The notes: a model not told the origin generated them from the sequence alone. DNA of 64,000 nucleotides from Levilactobacillus brevis (GCA_021383565.1 CP079699.1:124001-188000), one strand, 5' to 3'; shown: positions 50,937-60,758, numbered from the stretch's first letter. Numbers and translations: made by a program.

Positions 50937-51668
50937 TTAACGCCGCTTAGCCTGTTGCCGCACCAGATGAAGATAGTGGGGGATGACCGCAATCCGTTTA
51001 AGCCGCTTGGGTTCCTTGACCGTGCGGTAGAACCACTCGAGATGGTGGTCTTGCCACCACTTGGGTGCGCGATCGACCGCTCCGGCTAGCACGTCGAAGC
51101 TACCGCCAACTCCCATCCAGAGGCCTTTGGTGGTCTGACGGTGTTGGGCGATGAAGGCCTCTTGTTTAGGAAAACCGAGGGCCGCGAAGACCATGTCGGG
51201 CTGGGTACGCTGAATGTCGGCGACCACTGCCGTATCGTCTTGGAAATACCCATCGTGCATGCCGGCAATGATCAGGCCGGGGTAGTCTTGGGGGAGTTTC
51301 TGCTTGAGCGTGGCGATGACGGCCGGTTTGGCGCCAACAAAGTATGCCGAGCGGTGCTGGTCACTGGCCCATTGAAGCAAGGCCGTCAGCGTATCGAAGC
51401 CCGTGATCCGTTCGGGGAGCGGCTGCTTGAGAATTTTAGCACCATCGAGAATGCCAATACCGTCCGGTGTGATGAAGTCGGCGGATTGTAGCAGTTGGTG
51501 GTAGTCGGGGTTGTGGTGGGCGTACATCACGATTTCCGGATTGGCCGTCACCACGAAGGTGTTTTGCTGCGTGAGAATCCGCTGTTGTAAAGTTTTTAAG
51601 AATTGCGCGGTGCTGGTCTTGATAAACGGGACACCAAGCACCGTGACTGTAGAAAATGACCGTTGCAT
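50937..51668 (-). CDS. tagA: TagA/WecG-family glycosyltransferase
   Basis: 243 aa. N-acetylmannosaminyltransferase type that adds the second sugar of the wall teichoic acid linkage unit at the membrane face. Motifs T-A-N-P-E-I-V near 41, T-P-D-G-I-G near 68 (catalytic Asp), G-F-P-K-Q-E near 165, and a basic C-terminal appendage (K-E-P-K-R-L-K-R...Q-Q-A-K-R-R) for membrane contact. AGGAG precedes the ATG. It is divergent from pncB with no other teichoic acid genes here. Confidence 0.9.
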   Translation of the reverse strand: MQRSFSTVTVLGVPFIKTSTAQFLKTLQQRILTQQNTFVVTANPEIVMYAHHNPDYHQLLQSADFITPDGIGILDGAKILKQPLPERITGFDTLTALLQWASDQHRSAYFVGAKPAVIATLKQKLPQDYPGLIIAGMHDGYFQDDTAVVADIQRTQPDMVFAALGFPKQEAFIAQHRQTTKGLWMGVGGSFDVLAGAVDRAPKWWQDHHLEWFYRTVKEPKRLKRIAVIPHYLHLVRQQAKRR

Positions 51669-51822
51669 GGGGGTCTCCTTTCGAGATGGTCATGCCACTG
51701 AATAAAGCCAGGCTGACCGTACTAAATAGTATGACGCTCTGTGTGTTTCATGCTAAAATGAATCTATTAGATTAAAATATGTACCAGTCCAGCTTGAAAA
51801 CTAGCTAAGGGAGTAACGCACT

Positions 51823-53289
51823 ATGACGAATTTGTATCCTGACGACAGTTTAACCCTGCACACGGATGCCTACCAGATTAATATGATTCAGACGTATTAT
51901 CAACAAGGAATCGCCGACAGACACGCCGTTTTTGAAGTGTTTTTCCGTGACATGCCGTTTCACAACGGTTATGCCGTGTTTGCTGGTTTGGAGCACATCG
52001 TTAATTATATCCAAAATCTGCACTTTTCCCAAGCGGACATTGAATACTTACGAGAAGCTGAAGAATATCCGGAAGATTTTCTGGATTATCTCGCGAACTT
52101 TAAATTTAGAGGGTCGATCCGTTCCGCCGTTGAAGGTGAATTGGTGTACGCCCATGAACCAATTTTACAGGTGGAAGGTCCCCTGGCAGACTGCCAGTTA
52201 GTGGAGACCGCCATTCTAAATATTGTGAATTACCAAACGTTAATCGCCACCAAGGCGGCGCGGATTCGTTCCGTCGCGGGGGATGACGCGTTGATGGAGT
52301 TCGGTACCCGGCGTGCGCAGGAGTTTGACGCCGCCATCTGGGGGACCCGGGCCGCCTATATCGGTGGATTCGATGCCACTTCCAACGTGCGCGCCGGCAA
52401 GATTTTTGGCATCCCGATCAGTGGGACCCACGCGCATGCGCTGGTTCAGACGTATGGTAACGATTACGATGCCTTCATGGCTTACGCGCAGACGCATCAC
52501 GACTGTGTCTTTCTGGTCGATACGTACGATACGCTCCGCAGTGGGATTCCTAACGCCATCAAGGTGGCGCAGGAGTTGGGCGACCGGATTAACTTCCAAG
52601 GGGTTCGGATTGATTCCGGTGATATGGCCTACCTGTCCAAACGGGTACGGCAAAAGCTGGACGAAGCGGGCTTCCCGAATGCCAAGATTTATGCGTCTAA
52701 CGACCTGGACGAGAAGACTATCCAAAGCCTGAAGATGCAGGACGCCAAGATTGACGTCTGGGGGATTGGCACCAAGCTCATCACGGCCTTTGACCAACCC
52801 GCCTTAGGAGCCGTCTACAAGATGGTGGCCATCGGGGATGCCAACGGTAAGATGAAGGGCACGATTAAGTTGTCCAACAACGCCGAAAAGGTCACGACGC
52901 CGGGTAAGAAGCAGGTTTGGCGGATTACCAAACGGGCGGACGGTAAGACCGAGGGGGATTACGTGACGCTGGCGGATGAGGATCCGCGTAAGGAAGAGAC
53001 GATCTTCATGTTCCATCCCAGCTTTACGTACATCAACAAGACGGTCGGCGACTTCAATGCCCGGCCGCTTCTCCAGTCGATCTTTGAGGACGGCCAGCTG
53101 GTCTACAAGCTACCGACGCTATCGGCCATCCGTGACCGCTGTCGAGGTGCCTTGGCCAATTTGTGGCCCGAATACAAACGGGATCTTAATCCCCAGAAGT
53201 ATCCGGTCGACCTGTCTCAGGATTGCTGGGATCATAAGATGGCCATCATCAAGGATATTCACACTTACGTTCAAAAAATGCCCGAATAA
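51823..53289 (+). CDS. pncB: Nicotinate phosphoribosyltransferase
   Basis: 488 aa. Makes nicotinate mononucleotide in NAD salvage. Motifs: L-H-T-D-A-Y-Q-I-N-M near 12, E-F-G-T-R-R-A-Q near 163, G-T-H-A-H near 210 (the phosphorylated His region) and R-I-D-S-G-D near 276. An extended -10-like TGC-TAAAAT lies near 51754-51762. nadE follows after 93 bp, giving an NAD salvage operon. Confidence 0.95.
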   Translation: MTNLYPDDSLTLHTDAYQINMIQTYYQQGIADRHAVFEVFFRDMPFHNGYAVFAGLEHIVNYIQNLHFSQADIEYLREAEEYPEDFLDYLANFKFRGSIRSAVEGELVYAHEPILQVEGPLADCQLVETAILNIVNYQTLIATKAARIRSVAGDDALMEFGTRRAQEFDAAIWGTRAAYIGGFDATSNVRAGKIFGIPISGTHAHALVQTYGNDYDAFMAYAQTHHDCVFLVDTYDTLRSGIPNAIKVAQELGDRINFQGVRIDSGDMAYLSKRVRQKLDEAGFPNAKIYASNDLDEKTIQSLKMQDAKIDVWGIGTKLITAFDQPALGAVYKMVAIGDANGKMKGTIKLSNNAEKVTTPGKKQVWRITKRADGKTEGDYVTLADEDPRKEETIFMFHPSFTYINKTVGDFNARPLLQSIFEDGQLVYKLPTLSAIRDRCRGALANLWPEYKRDLNPQKYPVDLSQDCWDHKMAIIKDIHTYVQKMPE

Positions 53290-53382
53290 TCACGAGCACG
53301 TTGGGGGTTCGCCGCGTCGCTGTGGTCAGTTAGCACGTTGAGGTGGCGACCGCCGACCTAATTTTACGAGGGGGCAAGAAAC

Positions 53383-54213
53383 ATGCGAGCCATGCAAAAA
53401 GAAATTATTGCCGCGTTAAAGGTCCAACCCACCATTGACCCGGCCAAGGAAATTCGCCACAGCGTTGATTTCTTGAAGGCGTATCTCAAACGCTACACTT
53501 TCCTGAAGACACTGGTGTTGGGCATCTCTGGGGGGCAAGATTCTACGTTAGCTGGGATTCTCTGCGAGCAAGCCGTCACGGAGCTGCGGCAGGAAACCAA
53601 TGACAGCGACTATCGGTTCATCGCGGTCCGGTTGCCTTACGGCGAACAAGCCGATGAAGATGACGCCATGATGGCAATCGATGTGATGGGGGCCGATGAG
53701 ACGCAGACGGTTAACATCAAGCCGGCGGCCGACGCCATGGAAGCGGCCGTCAGCGCCAATCACGATGACGTCAGCGACTTCAACAAGGGAAACATTAAGG
53801 CCCGACAACGGATGATTGCCCAGTACGCAATTGCCGGAGCGCGGTCCGGCGCCGTGGTCGGTACCGACCATGCGGCCGAGGCGGTGACCGGTTTTTACAC
53901 CAAATTTGGTGACGGGGCGGCCGATATTTGTCCCCTTTGGCGGCTTGATAAGCGCCAAGGAGCCGCGATGCTGGCTTACCTGGGCGCCCCAGAACACCTC
54001 TACAAGAAGGTGCCCACGGCCGATTTGGAAGACAATCGGCCTGCATTGCCCGATGAGGCGGCACTAGGTGTTCGCTATGAAGATATTGATAACTACTTGG
54101 AAGGTCGCGACGTTAGCGATGAGGCGGCCGAAAAGATTGAGAATTGGTACCGGAAGACCGCGCACAAGCGGCATTTACCGGTCAACATTTACGACACTTT
54201 CTGGAAAGATTAG
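53383..54213 (+). CDS. nadE: NH3-dependent NAD synthetase
   Basis: 276 aa. Amidates nicotinate adenine dinucleotide to NAD. PP-loop S-G-G-Q-D-S-T near 48-54; G-T-D-H-A-A-E near 163. GAGGGGGC precedes the ATG at 53383; a second ATG at 53392 is possible. The glutaminase domain is absent, so it uses ammonia. Confidence 0.95.
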   Translation: MRAMQKEIIAALKVQPTIDPAKEIRHSVDFLKAYLKRYTFLKTLVLGISGGQDSTLAGILCEQAVTELRQETNDSDYRFIAVRLPYGEQADEDDAMMAIDVMGADETQTVNIKPAADAMEAAVSANHDDVSDFNKGNIKARQRMIAQYAIAGARSGAVVGTDHAAEAVTGFYTKFGDGAADICPLWRLDKRQGAAMLAYLGAPEHLYKKVPTADLEDNRPALPDEAALGVRYEDIDNYLEGRDVSDEAAEKIENWYRKTAHKRHLPVNIYDTFWKD

Positions 54214-54223
54214 GTGACAAACG

Positions 54224-54658
54224 ATGCGTAAAAACAATATGAGTGGGTACATCAACGTTTTGAGTAAAGTCCTGCAGGGCACCGAAGACGAAGCCGGCGA
54301 AATGAACGGCGACTTCGAAAAGATGCGGGCAGCCATCGACCACGACACGGTCGGGGACCTGTCGCAGGCCGAACTACAAGCCGTCGTGGATAATTTCCAA
54401 CGCGGAACGGACGGTTACGAAGACAAGTTAAATCAACTGGAACAGGCCAGTGCGCCCGTCCGGGTGTTGGGCAAGCACAAGTCATTGGTGGCGGCTTTCC
54501 GGACCTATACGGAAGCGTGCCAAGCCATGACCGATAGCATTGATGTTGAACACCAAAGCGTTGATGTAGCGGCGTTTGACCAGTCTGAAAAGACTCAGGA
54601 AAATGCGATGGAAAAGGTGACCGCGGCAACTCAGCGGATCATGACGAGTCCGATGTAA
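54224..54658 (+). CDS. Conserved hypothetical, helical
   Basis: 144 aa, ten bases after nadE and probably co-transcribed. No domain recognised. It is acidic, predicted mostly helical, rich in E, D, Q and A, without signal peptide or membrane segment. ATG 54224 or, five codons later, ATG 54239 could be the start. Function unknown; linkage to pncB-nadE is the only clue. Confidence 0.65.
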   Translation: MRKNNMSGYINVLSKVLQGTEDEAGEMNGDFEKMRAAIDHDTVGDLSQAELQAVVDNFQRGTDGYEDKLNQLEQASAPVRVLGKHKSLVAAFRTYTEACQAMTDSIDVEHQSVDVAAFDQSEKTQENAMEKVTAATQRIMTSPM

Positions 54659-54662
54659 GTGA

Positions 54663-54703
54663 TGAAGGATGTCACGCTCTTTTTGAGCGGCATCCTTTTT
54701 GCT
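54663..54703 (+). terminator. NAD operon terminator
   Basis: AAGGATGTC...CGCTC pairs with GAGCG...GCATCCTT, followed by TTTT. Confidence 0.88.
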
Positions 54704-54763
54704 TACGGGAACGGACAGATTTTACGGGAGCACTTCACACCCGGTCAGTCCGCGCAGTAGGCA

Positions 54764-54772
54764 TGGTATAAT
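54764..54772 (+). promoter_or_regulatory. tex promoter -10
   Basis: Extended -10 TGG-TATAAT, 30 nt before the tex ATG. No clear -35. Confidence 0.6.
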
Positions 54773-54802
54773 GCAGGTATGAGATCATAACGGAGGGGTT
54801 GC

Positions 54803-56998
54803 ATGGCAAGAGAGAATGAAGAACAGTTGCGTGACTTGGCCCGGCCAGTTCATCAGCAGCTGAGTCAGTACCGCGTTCAACAGATTGAAGCGGTCTTGAC
54901 GTTAATGGATGAGGGCAATACGGTGCCGTTCATCGCCCGCTATCGGAAGGAACGCACCGGGTCGCTGGATGAAGTGGCGATTCGTGAGATTGAGGATGAA
55001 GCCACACGTTTGGCTAAGTTGAATAAGCGCCGCCAAGACGTGCTCAAGGCGATTACCGAGCAACAGGCGTTGACGCCGCAACTCAAACAAAAGTTGACCC
55101 AAGCCAGCACGCTACAGCAGGTGGAAGACCTGTACCTGCCGTATAAGAAGAAACGTCAGACCAAGGCTACGGTCGCCGTCCAGCACGGCTTAAAGCCGCT
55201 GGCACAGTGGCTGTTGACCTTTCCGCAGACGGATCTGGATGTCCGGGCCCGCGACTACATTAAGCCCGATCAAGACTTACCGGATTTGGCGGCCGTATGG
55301 GCGGGCGTCCATGAGATTCTAGCCGAAACGTTTAGCGAGCAGGCGGCCTTCCGGGAATGGATTCGCCACTACACTTGGCAACACGGTGAGTTGACCAGTA
55401 AGCTGAAACGCGGCGCGAAGGATCGGGACGAACAGCAGGTGTATGCGACCTACTACGACTTCAGTCAGCGGCTGAATCAGTTGCCACCTTACCGGGTGTT
55501 GGCGATTAACCGGGGGGAACGTGAAAAGGTTCTCTCGGTGGGAATTGCGATTGATCCGGCTTCGATTCTTCAGTACGGGCATTTCCGATTAGTCGGGCAA
55601 CATCACGGTCCAGCCGTTGCGAAGATCAAGGACGCCTTCGCCGATGCTTACAAACGGTTCTTAGGTCCGGCCATCGAACGGGAATTACGCCGCCAATTGA
55701 CCGAAAAGGCCGACGCCCACGCGATTCAGGTCTTCGGCAATAACTTGTACCATCTCTTGATGCAGGCGCCACTGAAGGGCAAGGTTGTGATGGGTTTTGA
55801 CCCGGCTTACCGGACGGGCTGTAAATTGGCCATCATGGATGCCAACGGCCGGTTCCTGACGAAGCAGGTTATTTATCCCCATAAGCCGGCGAGTGCTAAG
55901 CAACGGGCTGCGGCTGGTCCGGCTTTCAAGGAGTTGTTGAACCAGTACCACGTGGAAATGATTGCGATTGGCAACGGGACGGCGAGCCGAGAATCCGAGG
56001 AGTTTGTCAGCAATATCCTAAAGACGCTGGATCATCCGGTCTATTACGTGATGGTCAACGAGGCAGGTGCGTCCGTTTATTCCGCGAGTGCCAACGCCCG
56101 GGCTGAATTTGCTGACCTCCACGTCGAGGAGCGGTCGGCCGTCAGCATTGGTCGACGGCTACAGGATCCGTTGGCCGAGTTGGTCAAGATTGATCCCAAG
56201 GCTGTGGGCGTGGGTCAGTACCAACACGATGTGCCTGAAAAGGCGTTGGATGAACAGTTGGACCGGGTCGTGGAGACGGCGGTTAATCAGGTCGGCGTCA
56301 ACGTTAACACGGCGAGCCCGGAGCTACTAACCCATATCTCGGGACTGACGGCGACTACCGCCCAGAACATTGTGACCTACCGCAACACCAACGGCGCGTT
56401 TGCGAGTCGAAAAGACCTGCAGCAGGTGCCGCGCTTGGGCCCCAAGGCTTATCAGCAATCCGTGGGGTTCTTGCGGATTATCGGTGGGCAGGATGCGCTG
56501 GACAATACCGATATTCACCTGGAAAGCTATCCGGCGGCCCGGCAACTCTTACAAGGCTTGTCAGCCGACCAGAATGCGGTGGGGACCCCCAAGCTACAAC
56601 AGGAACTAGCTCAGTTAAATCAAGCACAGTGGGCAGAAAAGTTGGGCGTAGGCCCGGCCACTCTGGCCGATATCGTGGCGGGACTCAGTAAGCCCGGACG
56701 CGATTTGCGGGATACCATGCCGGCGCCGCTTTTACGGCAGGACGTCTTAACCATGGCGGACCTGAAACCAGGCATGGAGCTCCAGGGAACCGTGCGTAAC
56801 GTGGTCGACTTTGGGGCGTTCGTGGATATTGGCGTCAAGCAGGACGGCTTGGTCCACATTTCTCAGCTAGCCGATCACTACGTCAGCGATCCCAGTGCGG
56901 AGGTCACCATCGGGGATGTGGTCACCGTCTGGGTGCTGAGCGTCGATGAGAACCGGCAGCGCATCCAACTGACGATGCGGACTGATGGGCATGACTAA
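54803..56998 (+). CDS. tex: S1 RNA-binding protein Tex
   Basis: 731 aa. Tex N-terminal helical domain (1-190), YqgF-like RNase-H fold (G-F-D-P-A-Y-R-T-G-C-K near 332), helix-hairpin-helix region (N-V-N-T-A-S-P-E-L-L near 500) and a C-terminal S1 domain from about 652 (V-R-N-V-V-D-F-G-A-F-V-D-I). Binds nucleic acids and affects transcription; molecular role incompletely known. Its end overlaps sprT by 14 nt. Confidence 0.95.
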   Translation: MARENEEQLRDLARPVHQQLSQYRVQQIEAVLTLMDEGNTVPFIARYRKERTGSLDEVAIREIEDEATRLAKLNKRRQDVLKAITEQQALTPQLKQKLTQASTLQQVEDLYLPYKKKRQTKATVAVQHGLKPLAQWLLTFPQTDLDVRARDYIKPDQDLPDLAAVWAGVHEILAETFSEQAAFREWIRHYTWQHGELTSKLKRGAKDRDEQQVYATYYDFSQRLNQLPPYRVLAINRGEREKVLSVGIAIDPASILQYGHFRLVGQHHGPAVAKIKDAFADAYKRFLGPAIERELRRQLTEKADAHAIQVFGNNLYHLLMQAPLKGKVVMGFDPAYRTGCKLAIMDANGRFLTKQVIYPHKPASAKQRAAAGPAFKELLNQYHVEMIAIGNGTASRESEEFVSNILKTLDHPVYYVMVNEAGASVYSASANARAEFADLHVEERSAVSIGRRLQDPLAELVKIDPKAVGVGQYQHDVPEKALDEQLDRVVETAVNQVGVNVNTASPELLTHISGLTATTAQNIVTYRNTNGAFASRKDLQQVPRLGPKAYQQSVGFLRIIGGQDALDNTDIHLESYPAARQLLQGLSADQNAVGTPKLQQELAQLNQAQWAEKLGVGPATLADIVAGLSKPGRDLRDTMPAPLLRQDVLTMADLKPGMELQGTVRNVVDFGAFVDIGVKQDGLVHISQLADHYVSDPSAEVTIGDVVTVWVLSVDENRQRIQLTMRTDGHD

Positions 56999-57470
56999 TC
57001 AGGAACTTCAGCGACTGGTCGAGCGGATTTCGCTAGAAAGCTTTGGCCGACCGTTCCGCCATCGCGCCTGGTTCAATCCGCGGCTACGAACCACGGGTGG
57101 CCGCTATCAGTTGACGGACCACAGCATTGAGATTAACCCGCGAATGTTGACGGAGCACGATGAGGCCACGCTAGAGGGGATCATCAAACACGAGCTGTGT
57201 CACTACCACCTGCACATGGCGGGGCAGTCCGGCCAGCACCGGACGCGCGCCTTTCGGGAGTTGCTTCAGCAGGTTGGAGGACTACGGTTCGCCCCGGCCC
57301 CGAAGCAGACTCGGCCCAAGCCCCGGCGATGGCAACTGTACGTGTGTCAAAATTGTGGTCAAAAATACTACCGTGCGCGGCGAATCGACGTCACGAAGAT
57401 GGTGTGTGGCCGTTGTCGCGGTCACTTAGTTTGGCAGAAGACCGTGATCGCCGTTCAGCGACCACGTTAA
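56985..57470 (+). CDS. sprT: SprT-like zinc metalloprotease family protein
   Basis: 161 aa. Zinc site H-E-L-C-H near 68-72, then a C-terminal zinc ribbon with C-Q-N-C and C-G-R-C. Family relatives (SprT, Spartan) are linked to DNA-protein crosslinks in eukaryotes; the bacterial role is not clear. The start overlaps tex, and ATG 56985 or 56991 are both possible. Pairing with tex is common in lactobacilli. Confidence 0.9.
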   Translation: MGMTNQELQRLVERISLESFGRPFRHRAWFNPRLRTTGGRYQLTDHSIEINPRMLTEHDEATLEGIIKHELCHYHLHMAGQSGQHRTRAFRELLQQVGGLRFAPAPKQTRPKPRRWQLYVCQNCGQKYYRARRIDVTKMVCGRCRGHLVWQKTVIAVQRPR

Positions 57471-57490
57471 ACTTAGGAGGTCAGTAAATT

Positions 57491-58372
57491 ATGGGTAAAA
57501 CAATTATTCGGGTACCAGCAACCTCGGCCAATTTGGGCCCCGGCATTGATTCGATTGGGGCGGCGTTACACCTTTATTTGACCGTCATCATTGAAGAAAA
57601 GACGGAGAAATGGCGGGTCAACCACGCCTTGGGAACCAGCATTCCCCGCGACGAAAACAATCTGATGGTGCAGACGGCGTTGAAGGTCAATCCTAAACTT
57701 CAGGCGCACCAGTTAACGGTGATGTCGGATATTCCGGTTTCCCGCGGACTGGGTAGTTCGACCAGCGCCGTGATTGCCGGGATCAAGATTGCCAATGAAT
57801 TGGGCGAAATGGATCTGACGATTGCTGACCAGTTGAACTGGGCAGTTAAGCTAGGCGGCGAGTTGGATAACGTAGCACCGGCCTTGATGGGTCAGGCGGC
57901 CGTAGCCACGGTTAATGACGGGGTGGCCGATGCGATTAAGTTGCCATTGCCCGATTTGCAGGCGCTGGTCTTCATTCCGGGTCAGAAGTTGTTGGCGCAG
58001 AAGAGTCGCAAGGCGCTGCCTAAGCAGGTATCCTTTGAGATGGCCGTTCACGCCAGCAGTGTGGCTAACGTGCTCGTGGCCGCGCTCTTGAAGAAGGACT
58101 GGGAGTTGGCCACGAAGTTAATTGAAATGGATGAATTCCACGAACAGGCCCGCTCACAGCTGGTACCGGAACTCAATAAGATTCGCGAGGCGGCCCACGA
58201 ACTGGGAATTGTCGGTACTTATCTCAGTGGCGCCGGGCCAACGGTCGTGACCTTTGGCACCTCCGCACAGTTGACTTTACTGCGGACGAAGCTCGCGGAT
58301 GCTGATTTGCCGGGGAGTTTGCGCATTTTGGAACTCGATAAAGATGGGGCGACCGTCCTGACGGATGCATAA
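57491..58372 (+). CDS. thrB: Homoserine kinase
   Basis: 293 aa. GHMP kinase phosphorylating homoserine for threonine synthesis. ATP loop P-V-S-R-G-L-G-S-S-T-S-A near 84-95; N-terminal P-A-T-S-A-N-L-G-P-G; C-terminal L-S-G-A-G-P-T. AGGAGG lies upstream. No thrC or hom is in the window. Confidence 0.93.
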   Translation: MGKTIIRVPATSANLGPGIDSIGAALHLYLTVIIEEKTEKWRVNHALGTSIPRDENNLMVQTALKVNPKLQAHQLTVMSDIPVSRGLGSSTSAVIAGIKIANELGEMDLTIADQLNWAVKLGGELDNVAPALMGQAAVATVNDGVADAIKLPLPDLQALVFIPGQKLLAQKSRKALPKQVSFEMAVHASSVANVLVAALLKKDWELATKLIEMDEFHEQARSQLVPELNKIREAAHELGIVGTYLSGAGPTVVTFGTSAQLTLLRTKLADADLPGSLRILELDKDGATVLTDA

Positions 58373-58407
58373 TTTCAGATTTTTTTGAATTAACTTGCAA
58401 AAAAATA

Positions 58408-58436
58408 TTGTCACTGCCCGAATCATTTGGTATACT
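58408..58436 (+). promoter_or_regulatory. tRNA-Leu promoter
   Basis: TTGTCA (58408-58413), 17-nt spacer, TATACT (58431-58436) with a TGG extension. Confidence 0.8.
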
Positions 58437-58453
58437 ATTTCTTGTGAGTTAAT

Positions 58454-58538
58454 GCGGCCATGGCGGAATTGGCAGACGCGCAAGATTAAGGATCTTGTCC
58501 GGGTAATCCGGGTGGAAGTTCGAATCTTCTTGGCCGCA
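58454..58538 (+). tRNA. tRNA-Leu (AAG)
   Basis: 85 nt with long variable arm. Acceptor GCGGCCA / TGGCCGC, discriminator A, stem CAAGA/TCTTG round loop TT-AAG-GA. CCA not encoded. Confidence 0.95.
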
Positions 58539-58549
58539 TATTGAGTACG

Positions 58550-58602
58550 GATAAGCCGTGATAGGACGTGTAAAGCGTTGCTATCACGGCTTATCTGTTT
58601 TT
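58550..58602 (+). terminator. tRNA-Leu terminator
   Basis: A perfect 15-bp stem, 58550-58564 with 58581-58595 (GATAAGCCGTGATAG / CTATCACGGCTTATC), then TGTTTTTT. Confidence 0.92.
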
Positions 58603-59301
58603 TGAATCCTGATAGATAGTGATAGGCTGTGGGCAATTTCTATACCAAGAGTGAACCACGTTGTGCACAATTGATTTAAATAACATCGCCTATTTCCCGA
58701 ACATTAGCCGCAACCCGGGTTGAAGTATCCTGACCGCGTCAAATACAAATGAAAGTCATGATGGGATGTCAAAACGTCCTATCACGACTTTTTGTTTGGC
58801 ACTATCTTGGGACCTTAAGCGGATCTCTTCAACCGATATCGTGGAGAGGAGAATCGAAGCTTTTGGAAAGATATGTAGTCTTTCTGTCTTCACTTGGATA
58901 ATGGGTCTATCTTTCAATGGGGTCGATACCAATCTTATGCTAGGCCTCATTCCAGTACCTATATTCAGTTATATAATCCCCAATAGCACCGGTCCCATTC
59001 GTGTCTTTGGGGATAAACGTGGTTGCAGTATTGTTTGCTTCAATCTTTGTTGGTTCATTTTCAAGTTAGGGGAAGAGAAGACTAACGACGACCGTTAAAT
59101 GACAAACAGGTAACAATTTCGCTACGCAATCGTTTTCACCCAAAATAGGTCTTCAAAAAACCTTAAGAAGGGCGTAATATTGAAAATTAAATCGGGGTTT
59201 ACGAAAGTTTCCAAGCAAAAAGGCTGACAAAGTTCTTACAAGGCGTTATAGTAGTAATCCTGTGTCAATAGACTGGCAAAATTTAAAAAGGAGGTCGGCG
59301 C
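58603..59301. other. 700-bp gene-poor region, possible decayed sequence
   Basis: Holds a second long hairpin at about 58751-58790 (AAAGTC...GT / AC...GACTTT), sharing CGTGATAGGACGT with the tRNA-Leu terminator in inverted orientation. The 110-codon plus-strand frame starting inside it has no ribosome site. On the minus strand at about 58936-59051 a short stop-flanked stretch reads E-P-T-K-I-E-A-N-N-T-A-T-T-F, then D-Y-I-T-E-Y-R-Y-W-N-E-A, which could be a protein fragment. No family recognised. The end, from about 59150, is promoter area for the MATE gene. Confidence 0.35.
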
Positions 59302-60738
59302 ATGAACGACTTAACTAAGGGCAATTCCCTCAAACTCATTTTCTTTTTCACAATTCCACTTTTGATTGGTAACTTATTTCAGCAATTATATAACGTTTCT
59401 GACACTGTGGTCGTGGGGCAAACCTTAGGGGTTAAGGCGCTGGCCGCAGTTGGGGCTACGGGTTCCATCAACTTTTTAATCATTGGATTCGCGCAAGGTC
59501 TAACGGCTGGTCTGGCGATTATCACGGCCACCCGTTATGGCGCACGAGACTACAAGGGTGTGCGGAAGTCCTTTGCCGCGAGCATCGTCATTTCTATCTT
59601 AATGACCATTGTTTTGACGACGTTGGCCCTGACTTTTGTCGATCCCATCCTTCATCTGATGCAGACTCCGGCGTCTATCTTTGAAAATGCCCGGATCTTC
59701 ATTAGCACCATCTTTGCCGGGATCTTTGCGTCCATGGCGTTTAACTTACTGTCAAACATTATTCGAGCATTGGGGGATTCCCGGACGCCGTTGATCTTTC
59801 TGGTAATTGGGACGGTCGTTAACGTCGTCTTAGAATTACTGTTCATCTTGGTCTTCCACATGGGTGTGGCTGGTGCCGGTTGGGCAACGGTCATTTCACA
59901 AGTAATTGCCTCACTGCTCTGCGTGGTCTACATCATTCGGTCCATCCCGCTGTTGCACATTTCCAAAGAAGATTTCAAGATTGACTTCCGCGAATTGTGG
60001 GACCACTTCTCCACGGGGATGCCGATGGGCTTTCAACTGTCAATCATTGCCATTGGGACGATGGTCATGCAAGCAGCTCTGAACTCTTTGGGGACCGATT
60101 CCGTGGCCGCTTCAACGGCGGCTTCCAAGGTGGACCAATTGTGTTCGTTGCCGATGTCTTCCTTCGGCGTAACCATGGCAACCTTCGCCGCCCAGAACTT
60201 TGGCGCTGCCAAGTACGGCCGGATCATGGAGGGCGTCAAGAAGACTCTCTGGTTATCCGGGAGCTTTGCCGTCTTTGCCGGTGGCTTGGTGATCTTCTTT
60301 GGCAAGCCAATCGTGACGTTGATCATCGGGACGGCCGACGAAAACGTCATTCATCTGTCTCAAACGTACTTTAACATCATCGGGAGTAGCTACCTACTAT
60401 TGAGTGTGCTCTTTATCATCCGGAACACGCTCCAAGGCCTGGGCCGGCGTGTTCTGCCAACCTTAGCTGGGGTGGGTGAACTCACCATGCGGGTCTTTGC
60501 GGCGCTCTTTATGGTCGGTGCCTTTGGTTATGCCGGGGCCGTTTCCGCTGAACCTTTAGCTTGGTTGGGTTCCTGTGCTATCTTGGTCCCTTCCTGGATT
60601 CGGGCCGTCAAGCAATTGCGGAATCTGCAACGTTCCGAAGATTTGGTTGAGGGAAAACCAACCGCTGAGGAAGTCGCACAACAGGCGGGTACGGAGGCGA
60701 ACTTGACGCCAGCCGCACAACCAAAATTAGAGTCCTAA
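59302..60738 (+). CDS. MATE-family multidrug efflux protein
   Basis: 478 aa, 12 membrane helices. N-terminal G-N-L-F-Q-Q-L-Y-N-V-S-D-T-V-V-V-G near 21-37 and internal repeats typical of DinF/NorM-like MATE transporters. Exports drugs or metabolites using an ion gradient; substrate unknown. AAGGAGG precedes the ATG. The last 45 residues form a polar tail. Confidence 0.92.
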   Translation: MNDLTKGNSLKLIFFFTIPLLIGNLFQQLYNVSDTVVVGQTLGVKALAAVGATGSINFLIIGFAQGLTAGLAIITATRYGARDYKGVRKSFAASIVISILMTIVLTTLALTFVDPILHLMQTPASIFENARIFISTIFAGIFASMAFNLLSNIIRALGDSRTPLIFLVIGTVVNVVLELLFILVFHMGVAGAGWATVISQVIASLLCVVYIIRSIPLLHISKEDFKIDFRELWDHFSTGMPMGFQLSIIAIGTMVMQAALNSLGTDSVAASTAASKVDQLCSLPMSSFGVTMATFAAQNFGAAKYGRIMEGVKKTLWLSGSFAVFAGGLVIFFGKPIVTLIIGTADENVIHLSQTYFNIIGSSYLLLSVLFIIRNTLQGLGRRVLPTLAGVGELTMRVFAALFMVGAFGYAGAVSAEPLAWLGSCAILVPSWIRAVKQLRNLQRSEDLVEGKPTAEEVAQQAGTEANLTPAAQPKLES

Positions 60739-60758
60739 CCTGAAGCGTGATACACTAG

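Noticed and set aside
50642-50992. 116-codon minus-strand ORF over copy C
   Set aside because: Overlaps the structured element and the tagA end; its product does not match anything in copies A or B.
58514-58538. tRNA-Leu 3' end as a phage attachment site
   Set aside because: No second copy of the tRNA 3' end and no integrase are present in the window.
58766-59098. 110-codon plus-strand ORF
   Set aside because: The start codon lies in a hairpin, there is no ribosome site and the product has no recognised features.
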